Assembly: GCA_020543525.1 (NCBI GenBank)
Contig: JAHYIO010000031.1
Coordinates: forward strand, 2,046,001-2,110,000
Length of the DNA: 64,000 nucleotides
Direction of reading: 5' to 3'
DNA from: Coriolopsis trogii
Taxonomy: Eukaryota; Basidiomycota; Agaricomycetes; Polyporales; Polyporaceae
Under the pieces are notes generated by a model that ran no database searches, was not told where the DNA came from, and saw nothing but the letters and a program-made list of their open reading frames with translations. The position numbers were made by a program, and so were the translations under genes. Shown here one piece after another: positions 36,725-48,157 of the stretch (the stretch's first letter is position 1; each line of letters opens with the position of its first letter).

Positions 36725-37729
36725 ATGGCAAGTCAAAGCAAAGTGAGTATCCCCGGTTTGTTTTTCCCCCTGATTTAGTAGTCAGAGAGGGTCACGTGCA
36801 TCAATATTTGATTTTCCCTCACTGGCAAGTAGTCCCCATTGTGCCTTGCTTTGAGACCATCTTTCTTCTTGACCACCATCTGCTCTACGCAATGTTGCAG
36901 CGCATCATCAGGACCCCGCGTTATGAAGCCTCCCTCTATCCAGAGGGCAAAACACTCTTCATTGTCATCACCGACGACAATGCGACCGACGCTGGACCGG
37001 GTTATGAGCCTAGTCAGCGTCTCCCGGTCCGCGATGCGGATGGACGAGTGAACTACTACGAAGAGGCGCCTGACGAGATAGAGAAGAAATGGAGGGCGAA
37101 GATTGGTTCTTGGTTATACAAGTATGTTGTCAAGGAGGATATGCGCAAACAGGGTGTGCAATGTATGTCCGTCCTTCAATGCTATGTCCCTTAGCCTGGT
37201 CTCACCTTCCTGCCTCTACGCACCCGTAGTGGCCACTCCCCCTGACAGCGTCCTTCTCGCTTCGTTCCCAAAGTACTACACTCTGTGGGTACACAAGAAG
37301 AATAACCCCCACGACCCCCGCAAAGACCGCTACCTACTGGGTGAGTCGCTTTCCTTCCGCAGTATGCCTTCGTTCGTTCATCTCGCCATCGCCTTCTGTC
37401 GTCCGATGTGTCGATGCGCTCCAGGCAGCCGCTGTCCGACTGTACCCTCGAAAGGTTTTAGGTCCCCAATGGAGTTCTGTCTGCACCTCAAGTGGATTTT
37501 GGAAGGGCAACCTCTGAAACCATCCGGAGAACCAGATTGCCGTTGCTGCTACTGCGACCCCTCTCGTACACAGGGGGAGATCTCGGAGGAGTTTGGGGTC
37601 TACCATCCTAGGAAGAGGGACGGGGACGGCAAAGGCGACAGGAAGCCGAGGGGATCTGGTCCCAAGCCACGTTCCCCGGTATCGACCACGATCCCCTTCA
37701 AGGACTACACAAAGCTCAACACCTCTTAG
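36725..37729 (+). CDS. Short Clr2-like silencing-related protein
   Basis: Four exons join in phase into 231 codons: 36725-36742, 36901-37162, 37230-37340, 37425-37729. The order of motifs, RLPVRDADGRVNYYEEAP, KWRAKIGSWLYKYV, LASFPKYYTLWVHKK, HDPRKDRYLLGS, FRSPMEFCLHLKWIL and CRCCYC, resembles the N-terminal region of cryptic loci regulator Clr2 proteins, which in fission yeast belong to the SHREC silencing complex. The CxCCxC-like cluster could bind zinc. The C-terminal tail is basic and Pro-rich (KRDGDGKGDRKPRGSGPKPR). It is much shorter than full Clr2, so it may be a one-domain relative or a truncated gene. The start at 36725 (MASQSK) and the 158-base first intron are the weakest parts of the model. 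A role in chromatin is inferred only. Confidence 0.6.
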
Positions 37730-38260
37730 GGTTGCGGTTGAGTGTGCGTCGTCTCTCCATTGCTACTCCTTTCCTTCTATAATCACGGGTTTTATCTATG
37801 CATTCCTACCGACTCCTATGCCGCTGTGCCGAATGTGACTATTCTCGTTGAGTCTGATGCTATACATGTAACGTTGCTCTTTACCCTGTTGACACTACCT
37901 GCCTGCTTGTCTGTACTCTATCTGTATCTCACTTTAACGGAGACATACTATACATACCCGTACTGTTCACTGTGATCCATAAGCCTCTTAATCACGATAT
38001 CGGGTCTGGGGTCGTTGTCGATTAGCAGGACGAAGGTTCGGCCCGCCGTGACGCGACGCGACACGCATACACGCGTCGCACGGCGTCAGACACGGTGTGA
38101 CCGCACGCGTCTCGTCACACCGTAGCAAGCCAAGCTTGAGGATGCGTTTCGCTTCCTGTCCTTCACCCGCGACGCACACGCCCCTGCAGCCAACTCTTTT
38201 CCTTGTTTGCTATCCAAGCACTGTACTCGTGTCAAGTCACTTGCGCGTGCAAATCGAGGC
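37730..38260. other. Intergenic, 531 bases
   Basis: 3' flank of the Clr2-like gene (AT-richer, pyrimidine-rich) and then the presumed promoter of the hypothetical gene at 38261. I see no further feature. Confidence 0.5.
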
Positions 38261-40303
38261 ATGACGGTCTCTGATGGCGGACCATCCACGACCGTGACGG
38301 TGGAACGCGAGTTGTCCAAGTGGCAATGGGGCCTGGTCGACACTTGCTTCGAGGAAGGACAATATGAGGCAGGGATATCTGTGCTGGAAGAGCAGCGCTC
38401 TCGCAAGTTCAAACCACTGCCGTGAGTCATTCACCCTGCCTTCGACGTGGCCCACAGCTTCGGGATGGGCGTCGCTTTGGCTCTGCTAGTGGAGTGCTGT
38501 CACCCTAGCACAGTTGCAAGCTCAGAAACTCTGCCAGACACGCGTCAGATACGTCCGACATTTACCACACATCATCCTGTCACGTCTGACACAGTTCCGC
38601 TGGTAGCCTCGTTGAGTAGTGGTGGTGCACCACCGCGCACTTTGAGAGGCTGTTATCGCTACAACTGTGTTGACATTTTCGTCTGCTTGCTCGGTGATAG
38701 AGCGCACATACGACAACTTGTCTACATTGCCCTATGTCCCCCTCCCTCGATTGAAGACCAAATAGAGGAAGAAGCCCTCAAACTCGAGCCCGGCAGTCCG
38801 AGCAAGTTGCTCTCGCGAAGACACAAATCCTCTCTCGCGCCCTCGCCGAAAGCCTCAGCTGCTGCACTGGACCTGCTAAACAGGTTTGCAAACACCAACA
38901 CCCCAGAAAGCCTGGCATGTGCGCTCCCGAGTTACCCAGACGATCCCAACTTTTCCGCGAATGACGGCCGTATCGAGGAGCTTGAGGATTCCTTCATCGC
39001 GCAGCGAGCGCTTCGGATTCGAAATGCTCGGTGTTGTTGGGAGATCATCAAAGAAGGGTTCGTCCAGCGGAGCGACAGTGACGTGATGTCGAGCCCGCGG
39101 AAGCCAAGACCTCGACGGTCGACGCGCACGCGTAAGAACCCTGACGACGGAGGGGAAGAAGATGAGGAATGCGATACACCCGACCCTGTCAGCGACCACG
39201 CCTGGGGCGTGCTTGGTTGGCTGTTGACGTTGTTCGAACGCGACGAGGTCGCTACGGAGCGTAATGGACAGGGTGGGCACACCTTCCTCTCGTGACGATC
39301 TAGACATATCCTGACTGCGTCCAGTCCGCTATTCGCCTCTTCTCCTTAGTCAGGTTCCCCCTTCGCGCGCAACTGCCAACGCGCCCCGCTGGGACGTCGA
39401 GTTACCTCTCGACGTCGCGTTTCACGCGCTCAAACAGGACGGCCAGGCGCAGCAGCGCCTGGGCATCCGCCTGCTCACTCTCGTAAGTGCACGTCCCTGC
39501 CCAAGCACCCTCTGCGTCGCGCCTGTGTGTTTGCGCGTGCCAGAACAGCCCGCTCACGCGCCCTTCTCCCCCTGCAGTTCATCAACCTGACGTCAACAAA
39601 CCTACTCGACGTTCCCATGTTTCTGAACGCTGTCTCGACCCGCGTTTCATCGCTCTCCTTTGAGGCACTGTCATACCTGTTCGAGTCTCTCCCACCCACG
39701 CAGACACTCTTGCAGTTCAAGATTATGCTCTGCCGACACGCTCTCGGGGGCTACCAGGCCCCCAACGGCAGCCGTAGCGGAAGGCCCAAGCCGCAAGCCC
39801 GTGCACGACCCCCGCCCAGGCGTCGAGTGCGCACGGATCCAGAGGCGGATGGAAGCGCGACTGCTGCTACGGGCGGAGAGGCAGCCCCAGCCGAGACGCC
39901 GTCTTCGACCACGACGGCGGATTGCGCAGGCGAGGGCGGCGGCACGCCTTCCGTCGCACGCAAATACACGAACATCTCGGCATCCGACGTGCTGGAGCTC
40001 CTCGCGCGTCCGAGCAAGTCGGACGGGGTGTCGCCCCTGCTGACGCTATGCTTCAAGTCGGTGCTCGTCACGAGCTACGCGGCGCTGCAGAGGCTGCTCC
40101 CCGCAGAGGCGTTGGAGAAGCAGGAAGATGGGGACAGGGACGTCACCGCGGGCTGGCAGGGCGTAGTGCGCGATGGGAGCCTGAAGCGGGCGGTAGAGGA
40201 TGCGTTTGATTCAGGGCGCGGTTCTGGCGCGATGGATGAGGAGCAGAAAGAGTTTGCGAGGAAGATGCGGGACGCCCTGCTTGCTGGTATGTCGATGTGG
40301 TAG
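38261..40303 (+). CDS. Conserved hypothetical protein, 538 residues
   Basis: Four exons join in phase: 38261-38421, 38701-39272, 39325-39482, 39578-40303; introns are 279, 52 and 95 bases. The N-terminal part (ELSKWQWGLVDTCFEEGQYE, then HIRQLVYIAL) and the middle (LGWLLTLFE, YSPLLLSQVP, LGIRLLTLFINLTST) look alpha-helical and repeat-like. A basic patch (PRKPRPRRSTRTRK) is followed by an acidic run, a possible nuclear localisation signal. A disordered Ala/Pro/Gly segment (about residues 340-395) precedes a helical C-terminus (DVLELLARPSK to FARKMRDALLAGM). I recognise it as the type of protein conserved among mushrooms without a named domain. The 279-base first intron was accepted because it restores the sense of the flanking sequence. 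Function unknown. Confidence 0.75.
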
Positions 40304-40985
40304 CGAGCTGGTGGTTGGGATGTGATGCTGTAGTAATGCATGATACTAGTAAGCGTGATCTTCAATCTTTACCCCGAGCTTGCTGTACGAGTATCGGGGT
40401 CGCGTGCTAGACTGATCGCGATAGCGAGCGCTGCTGTACGGTACGCCTGCATTTCTTGTAGTGTCGTTGGCGATATTTGATACATTTTGAAATGATAGAT
40501 TGCGGCGTATGTCACGACAGCTGTCCCGCTTGCCCCGGTATGCTGCTCTCGCGGTTAGAGCGCAACCGGGAAAAGAGCACGCACGGCTCCGGGAACATAA
40601 GATCGGGGTCGTGTGCGTCACTCCCTATTCGGAATCGCGTACAGCACGTTCGACAGGTATGATGGCTTCCGCCTGTCGATTTGACTATCGAACACAACGT
40701 CGCGTTCCTGAGTCTCGCTTACATAGCTCGCAGGAACGCTCCTAATGCTGTACCTATCATACCTCCCGCGCGTAAGCGTGTGTTACCAAACTGCCCAATT
40801 TGTTGATAATATTACAAGGTCGTGCAAAGTTCGTCGAAGAGATGACGTGCTACATAAGGTCTAAAGTCATGATTTGACCCACAAGTGGTCGATAAGAGCA
40901 CAGTCCTGCGAGCATGTGAACCCCAAAACGTGCCCGTATCACTAGACTGCGGGTGCTTACTGCCTAAGGAATGTAACCGCGTCCT
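40304..40985. other. Convergent intergenic region, 682 bases
   Basis: Lies between the 3' ends of the hypothetical gene (+) and the CREG-like gene (-). Short frames only. I checked for a tRNA because of a GGTTAGAGC-like string near 40553, but no cloverleaf can be drawn. Confidence 0.5.
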
Positions 40986-42001
40986 TCATCCTTGCATGAC
41001 AAGCAGTCTGCCGCCAAGACCGACGACAGAGGACTCCTCGGTAGGCCCAGCGGTCTGGTACTTGTCGACGGGAACGTATCCGATAAAGTGCTCGTTGCCG
41101 AACCCACCCACATAGTAAATAGACTGCACGTGAAGGGGAGACAGTGTGAGCAAGCGGTTTAACGGCTGACGTCGGAGCACAAGCGCATAATGAAATGACA
41201 TACGTGGGGGTCGAAACGAGCCCAGTACACCTGCGAGAAAAGACGCGATGCGCGAGGTGCGTCAGAGGCGTACAGTAACGATAGCGACATGAGTGGCGAC
41301 GACTGACCGTATGCGGCTCGCTGGGACCTGGGAGCCACCAGCGAGCGTCTGGGTGCTGGGCGAGGTAGCACTCCTGGATGGCGTCTCGTCCAGGGGTGTG
41401 CTCGACGACGGGGAAGAGCGTGACGTTGCCTATCAGCGACACGCGCGGCCGGCTCGCCGCTGGACGATCGCTCCAGACGGAGATCGAGGCAGAGTGGGTG
41501 GGAGATAGGAGGATGTTCTGGCTATGGCGGGAGATGGGCAGGAACAGGAGCGTAAGGGACCCGTTTGCGTAGCAGCTGTACGGTCGATCGATAGCCCATA
41601 TGAGATGATGATATTAGCCAGAGCTGTGTCTCCTGTACTGCTGCAAAAGCATGGGGACGTGCCTGGCGTAATATTCCTGGAGAGAGAAAGGCTCTCCTGT
41701 GTTAATGTGAAAGGTCAGTTGCGAACGTCGCGATCACGGTTTACAGTCGCACCTGCCAATGTTGCGTGATTGGCTGGGTATACGGTGGCCATGGTGCCGA
41801 TTGACGCGTTCTTGACCAACTCTCGGGCAAATAGGGCTACATAACACGACCACGAGACGCTATCAGCTACGTGAGCAATGTCAGTCCATGACATGCTGAC
41901 GAACCTGCATCGTCCACAGTCTCCCTTGCGTGCGCTGCATCAACCCCGAACAGTGCGAGACATACCAACAACAGAGCACTCGGGAGGAACTGGGACCACA
42001 T
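40986..42001 (-). CDS. CREG-like secreted protein (pyridoxamine 5'-phosphate oxidase-like fold)
   Basis: Six exons join in phase into 210 codons: 41905-42001, 41753-41821, 41663-41696, 41308-41575, 41204-41230, 40986-41123. A signal peptide (MWSQFLPSALLLVCLALFG, cleavage near DAAHA) directs it to the secretory path. The body has the split-barrel marks of the CREG group: NASIGTMATVYP, EPFSLQEYYASCYANGSLTL, LPISRHSQNILLSPTHSAS, RVSLIGNVTLF, CYLAQHPDARWWLPG, VYWARFDPH and IYYVGGFGNEHFIGYVPVDK. CREG proteins bind FMN poorly or not at all, so I do not claim an enzyme activity. The intron after exon 3 appears to start with GC (CCAG|GCACGT), because only that choice gives the conserved YYASCYANGS in phase. 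The acceptor before exon 2 (GAG) is also unusual. The gene lies 252 bases downstream of the ligase stop, same strand. Confidence 0.8.
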
Positions 42002-42253
42002 CGCGACGTTGTGGTGGGAGAGAGCAAGAAGCGGGCGAGAGGAGGCACCCCCTTCTGGCTGCGCTTTATCTGATAAGATAACTCGTGTAGATCCTCGGGC
42101 CGCTCGGCTACGGAGGGACTCGTGTCCTAGTATGGAAGGTGCTAACGCTGAAGTGGTTCCGCACTGTCCGCGCCTCATACGTGCGCGTGAATCTCGACTC
42201 TCGGCCGTACATTCGCGGCAGCGCGGGCGACGCCACCAAGACAGGTAATCTCG

Positions 42254-45200
42254 CTATATCTCCCCGTCAGAGTCCTCCTCCTCTTCCTCCTCGTCGTGCT
42301 CATCCACAGCTACGTCCACAAGCTCTCCTTCGTCCGCCCCGGTCTGATCCTTCCCTGTCGCTTGCTGGCTGCGGTACATGTCCGCCAGAAACTGCGGAGT
42401 GCTCGCGTTCTCGATCCCTTTGTCTTCCCGCAGTGATATAAACCGTGGAAAGCGCAGGCTGAGTCCCCTCGTCTGCGATACGAGCCCCAGTGCGGCCACT
42501 GATACGGGGCTGATCGTGATGCTTCGAGACGGTCGTGAGTGGAGCGCAACGTCGACCGATTTGGACTCACGTACTCTGCTCCCCTTATCTCCCATACCTC
42601 CTGAGGTCTGAAATACACCTCCGGCTTAAGTCCTACCGTAGATCAAGACAGTCAAATCAAGTCAAGACCACCCAGCAGAGACAACGGGGCAAATGACCCA
42701 TACCTCCCGTGTCGCACTCCGGCTCCCACATGGGCTGTGACGAACATGTCTCCGAATTTTCGGGGTAACGGTCCCGCAAGCTCTGTACGCCAGGAATGTC
42801 CCCTAGTGGTCAGCGCCGACGACATGACAAAGGACGAATGACAAGCCGTCCAAGAGTGCGCCGCGTTTTTTCTGGCTCCGCGCACCACATCCGCACCCGC
42901 ATCTCACCTTGTAGAACGCGTCGGAGAAACCTAGCCAAAGCCTGTCAATCGCCCGCTCGCCGACACTAGTCCATACGCGAGACGGGGAACGGCCACTGCC
43001 GTGCCGGTCAGGGAAGACATACCTGACATGCACTTGCACACCGCCACGAGCTTCTCCGCGTCCGGGTCCCAGACCGCGAGCAAGACGGGGCTCCACCATT
43101 GGGCCTTCCGCCCGTTGCCATGCCATGCGCCGACGGGGACGAGGTCGAGGCTGTCCCCGAGCCCGACAACGTAATCTTTTTTCAGCTTGAGCCATGCGGA
43201 CGTCCGTTTGTCTGTAGGATGAATAACGCGTCAACGGTGCGCGCGTCAGCTTATCAGACTACACAGCGCCGCGGAGACATGTTTGACCGCGCGATATGGA
43301 CACCGGTCTCACACCAAGACAAGAAAAATAGTGTTGTGGGGCAGAAAAAAAGAGGGGGGACGGACGCATGAGGCAGGAGGGAAGGGGTAGGGTGGAGAAG
43401 TTGAGTCACGGACCTGGTTCGTATGTGGCAGGTAGGGGCTTGCGCCGTGGTTTGTCTTTCTTCTGGTTAGGTTCTTCCAAAACCTCACCGCTGTCGAGAA
43501 GCTGGCACGCGGTTTCCGGCGGCCATCAGCGACCATGGTCCATCTATGGCACGACGATAGCGTCCACGAACCTTGACCATGAGACCCTCGCTGGAACTGT
43601 TCACTGCCGTCTGCCAGAATTCCTCCACAACGTCGCGTCCGTCCTCGCTCTCGACGCTCTTGACGTGGTCGAACCGAGCCGCCGTCCTCTGCGAAGGGGC
43701 ATAAGGCGGAAAACGTGTCCGGAGGACCGTGCGGCGCTCTCGGAAGGATCTCTCAAGGAGTATCTAGAAGACCACACAGAAATACCATGTTGAGCCAGGC
43801 AATCACGTACACCCGGACGGAGACGCTGGGAAAGCCGGATGCCCACCTGACCGTCAAGGAACATGATGTCGAAGGCAAAAACACAGACGGAAACCTTGAC
43901 CTCGTCCAGCTTCACGTCTTTCCGGGCGCGATTCGACAACTCCTGGAACGTCTTCAGCGCCCCGGTGTCTGGGTCGATGGCTACCACTTCCGCATCTATG
44001 ATGAACGAGTCCGTCTGCGGCGAGGATTTGAATAGCTCCTCTACCAAAGACACGACGTCGGGATACTATACGGGGGAAGGTGCGAGTCAGCGAAACCATC
44101 ACGGCAGTTATAAATTGCGGAAGGGAAGAAAGAAGAAGAGATTGTCGCGCGTGCCTTGTCTGTCATGTCTTCTAGGTGCCGAGAAAATATGCTGACGAAC
44201 ACCGTGCCGTTCGCTCCCCTAGATGCATGGATCTGTGCGCGCTGGCCATCGTACTTGAACTCCGCAGTGAACGGCAAGAGGCCGAGCCGCTCGTAGATCT
44301 CGTCCAGAGACCGGGTCGGCGATCCCAGGGTGGGAAGGAGTGGTACACCTGCAACGAGCGACGGTCAAGGGGGTCAGTTTGCAGATTCGACACCTGAAAC
44401 CCCACGCTACTCGCCGGGCACACACGTCGCCCAACCACAACAGCACGGAACTCACCGACGGTCAGCGGAAGCTTCTCTGCCACCCCGTCAAGGCCGACTT
44501 CGAGCAGCGCCGGCACGATGTGATCGTAGTTAGGATGCTGAACATAAACCCGCTTTAACAGACCCTCTGCGCGGGCGAAGACGTCGTGCAGGGCCTCGCG
44601 GGCCTCGTCAGCAACTTTCTTCTTTGCGTTGAGGGGCTTCACCGCCCCGAGGGTCTCTGCACTAACGCGGAAGGGCGAATCCTCGACTATTGGCGCGGAC
44701 GGCGGCGGGGTGAGAACCATCGCTCGGGCCAACGCCGCGAGGGAGGTCCTGACAGCACCGACCCGGAGATTCTGTCCTAGGGTTCGAACGAGAAAGCGCG
44801 TCTCCTCGCCGCGCGCCGCGACGAGGAGCTTCTCGACGATAGCCTGTTTCGTCTTAGCGGCCCCGGCTCCTTTCGCATTTGCGATCTTGAGCAGAGAAGT
44901 GTACACCCCGGTGATGAGCAAGGGTGGATGTGGGATGAGGGTCCGAACGTTCGATTTAGCTTCAAACGCGACATCTCCTGCGACGCGACAAATTATCCCG
45001 TTAGCTAGCATACTCCGAGTGACAACAGTCAACCACCCCTCACCGCCCCACACTCGGCGGTTGCCTCAGAGCTTACCTGGATCGCCGGTCTGGTTGTACA
45101 GTCGTTTGAGCGCAGCAGAGCTCAGTCCCGAGATATGTTGGATAGCCTTCGAGATGATGGACGGCCCGAGGCCGAGCTCGATCGGTGAGTAGGGTGGCGA

Positions 45201-45998
45201 GAGCGAGTTGGATAACAGGTACAGAGCCGGGAGGAGCGACGGCGGGTGCTGCCGGCATATTGTGCGCAGAGCGTTTGTCAGCGTGTCCAACTTGGCGATC
45301 CGCGAGCGCGTGCGAGAGAGCGTCGCCAGCGTGTGGGCCAGGAACGAGTAGGGCACTGGTGCGTGCGCGGGCCAGCGTGCGCAGGCCGTGGCCAGGTCGT
45401 ACGTTGGGGGATCGACACTTAGGGGCTCGTACGTCGGCTGGTCGAGAGGGGTGGCATTGCCTATTGTAGTACGTTGGAAGTGAGCCGACGAGCTGCGGGG
45501 TGCACTGTTTGGCGGGCGGTCGAGGGTGGGAGTGGTTGGCGTGGCCGGTTTAGACGGACCAGGGAGAGCATGAGAAGGCACGTCGCTTAGGGCGTCGACG
45601 TCTATCACCTCCGGATGTGCGCTGGAATTGTTGTTGATGGGTGCGGACGACAACTGTACACTGCTTCCGCGCGATTCGAGCTGCCGGAGGGCGTCCAAGT
45701 CGAGGCCGTCCTCCCTGGCTAGAGCCCAGGCCAGCTCCTCGTCTGTCGCCGGAGCTGAACGTTGGACATATTTACCCTTGTCAGGGGACAGTGCGGATGA
45801 GGGCGGGGTCGAGAGGGGGACTCGGGAAGTGCCGTCGGCGAGGGTTGACTGGCGAGAAGCAGCGCCAAAGAAGGAATCGAGTCTGGATTGGCGGTCTAGC
45901 GCATGTTTGGGTTTCTTCTTCTGGCGGTTCGGGGAAGCCGATGCGGAAGCCAGACGTTTGGACATGAGATGCGGGTTGCGGAGTAGGCTCAATAGCAT
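42254..45998 (-). CDS. CDC9: ATP-dependent DNA ligase I (Cdc9 type)
   Basis: Joins Okazaki fragments in replication and seals nicks in repair. Eleven exons join in phase into 911 codons: 45077-45998, 44456-44977, 44155-44348, 43847-44065, 43572-43763, 43414-43483, 43023-43211, 42908-42930, 42704-42782, 42575-42632, 42254-42521. A PCNA-binding box QSRLDSFF lies at residues 37-44. The N-terminal 200 residues are disordered. The DNA-binding domain has GLSSAALKRLYNQTGD and EETRFLVRTLGQNLRVGAV. Motif I is EFKYDGQRAQIH with nucleotidyl Lys 513; FIIDAEVVAID, FAFDIMFLDGQ, SEGLMVK and WLKLKKDY are motifs III, IIIa, IV and V. The oligonucleotide-binding domain ends GLSLRFPRFISLRED, followed by an acidic tail. 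Two in-frame ATGs (45998 and residue 12 at 45965) could give mitochondrial and nuclear forms. Intron 3 starts with GC (AAG|GCACGC). Exon 8 is 23 bases. Confidence 0.95.
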
Positions 45999-48157
45999 GG
46001 ATATGCACAGCTAGATGAGCACAGTTGGGCTGACGTATACGTCAGCCTAGTCCTGTTCAGGATCCGCGATAGTAGCTAAGGGGCCTTGGGAGCCTGGGAG
46101 TGGGAGATGCGTTTGGTGCCAGCTTGGGAGAGTCGGGCACAAATGAGGAGAAGAGAGCGCAGCAATGGAGGTCTTTGTGGCCGTGTCCAACGTCGAACGA
46201 ACCGCCCTGCCCTCCTCCCATATCCGGAAGTCTCCATACCGCGCGCCTGCTGCTCTTCAGCTTCTCTGCCGTCTCTGCCCACCACGAGGCCGCCGTCTTG
46301 TACTCTTCAAGTCGTCGTAGCCGTTTTCCTGAACTCCCGTTCCAGGAGAGTCTTCGCCGAACTTGTCCCCTAAATGCGTATCACCGGGCACCGTTCATCG
46401 CGCGAGCCGCGATCGGGGGATACGATTGGCCAGGCGAGGGCCTTGTGCACGGGCGATCGACTGCGAATGAGGTCCCTGACCCTCGAAACTGAATAATCCT
46501 AATTTCCTCACGATCGTTCGTCCGGTATGTCGCCGCGCTCCCCGTTCCCTCCGCCCCGCCTTGCCGGATCGAGCGAGGAACATGACTGCCCGCAATAAAT
46601 CCCTGCGTATAATGGATTTCGCTCTGACGAGATTGCGCATCATGTCACGAGAAACCTGTGCATGCGTCCTGGAACCGTCTGCCGGGAACGGCTGATTCGC
46701 CATCCCAGACCGCTTGACAATGCGGTCCGGCGAGCGTGCTTGCTTGGAAAGCGAACGGCTACGTACAGGGCACCTGCTGCTGCGTATGACTCCAACGCCC
46801 TTCGTAACCGCGCGTAATTTGACAGGAAACGTGGGCACCCTTGGTCACCTCCGCTGCTGGGGTCTCTTCCTCTGCTCGGTCGCAACAGCAGCACCGGTGA
46901 TGTCACTCGCGCATCAAAGTATATACCTCTCTGCATTCCTGTTTCACATCGGCAGGCAGTAGTGGGTGTATATCGCGCACAGACGCCTGCACCACGACGC
47001 CACCCAGCCGTCGTGGCGGCAGCGACACAATGATCAAAGCTTGGTGTCGACGTCGCAGCTTAGACGCGTGCCCGTCTGTGGTACGCTGAGCGCGACGTCG
47101 ACCACCCCCAACTGCAGACTTGATGCGGACTCTGAGCGTGGACAAACCGCACCCACCCAAGGGTTGACCTGATTGCCTTTCTAGGCACGTCCACGGGCAC
47201 GAGTCTGAGTACAGGGGGCGTCCCGGGGAGACTTAGGGGCAGAGAAGGCTGTATCAGATCATGATCTGTGCAATCTCAGCTTCGTAGCCCTTGGCGGACT
47301 CGCTGCATTTGTCCATCATCCTTCCGAACCGGTCGCGCGTATCGTGCAGGGGGAATCTAGAGTGGTTTGCTGGCGGGACGATGACTTTTACGAAAGCGCT
47401 GGATGGGCGACGCAGGGCGAGGATCAGAGAGGGGGCAGGAGCTGTCAGGGAGAAGGAGCGGGAGGGAGATCGGATTCCGAGCGCTGCCAATCTCTCCAAG
47501 TCCCGGTCTTCTGTTGGACGGAATCATCTTCGAGGCTGGCGGTGAGTAGCCACGATGCTCGCGCATGGACGTCGGGGCGCCGCGCGCGCTGCCTCTGCCT
47601 CGCGCGGCGCACGCACCCTCCGTCTCCGTCTGGCGGGCGGGCGGGCGGGGGCGGGTGTGTTTCGGACGTCCGGCTCATCGTGATCGCGCCGTTCCTGGGC
47701 CGACTGGATGATCGGGCGCGCCGGGCACCGGTATTGGCTAGATTGTGAGCTCAAGGGTATTTGCGCGGCCTGCTCCTCTCTGCCCCGTCTTTTTCTGCGT
47801 CTCGCTCGTCCATCGCTCTTGTGTGTGTAATAATCACAGAATCCAGTCCAGAGTCTAGCTGTTTATAGTGTGCCCCGTAGGCTGGCATCATTCACCGGGT
47901 GACAGATCCCTGTTCTCATTAATATTACACTCTGCACGCCATTTCGCCCCCGCATTATTTGGTCCGATTCCTCGTCCAAACACTTGCCCCCATTACTTGA
48001 CCCCCTCCGAACCCGTCGCCTTTGTGGCAGTACTCAAGATTGTGCCTGAAATTGTCCAGTGCGCCCTTGCCCAGCGCCTCGCGAACAGTACATATGAATG
48101 CTGATCGTCCTCCTGTCCTCACATTAGCCTCGCTCGCCGCTGCTCACCGTCCTCCAA
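45999..48157. other. Intergenic, 2.2 kb between ligase I and C2H2 gene
   Basis: Upstream of both the ligase (minus) and the C2H2 gene (plus). Plus frames at 46086-46492 and minus frames at 46395-46936 have no recognised domain. A minus-strand piece at 47254-47499 with protein character is listed separately. The last 300 bases before 48158 are pyrimidine-rich and probably contain the C2H2 promoter and leader. Confidence 0.45.
47254..47499 (-). CDS. Possible 3' exon of an unidentified small protein
   Basis: The minus frame ends with SSAFVKVIVPPANHSRFPLH, then DTRDRFGRMMDKC and AKGYEAEIAQIM before the stop. The charged, amphipathic ending without repeats or stops looks like real coding sequence rather than chance. 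The frame is open upstream to about 47530, and a GC-rich strip with CCGCCCG repeats follows, so earlier exons could lie within 47530-47750. I do not recognise the family and could not complete a start. Confidence 0.35.
   Translation of the reverse strand: MERLAALGIRSPSRSFSLTAPAPSLILALRRPSSAFVKVIVPPANHSRFPLHDTRDRFGRMMDKCSESAKGYEAEIAQIMI

Noticed and set aside
40540..40600. tRNA-like string GCGGTTAGAGCGCAACCGG
   Set aside because: No acceptor stem, anticodon arm or T-arm can be drawn around it.
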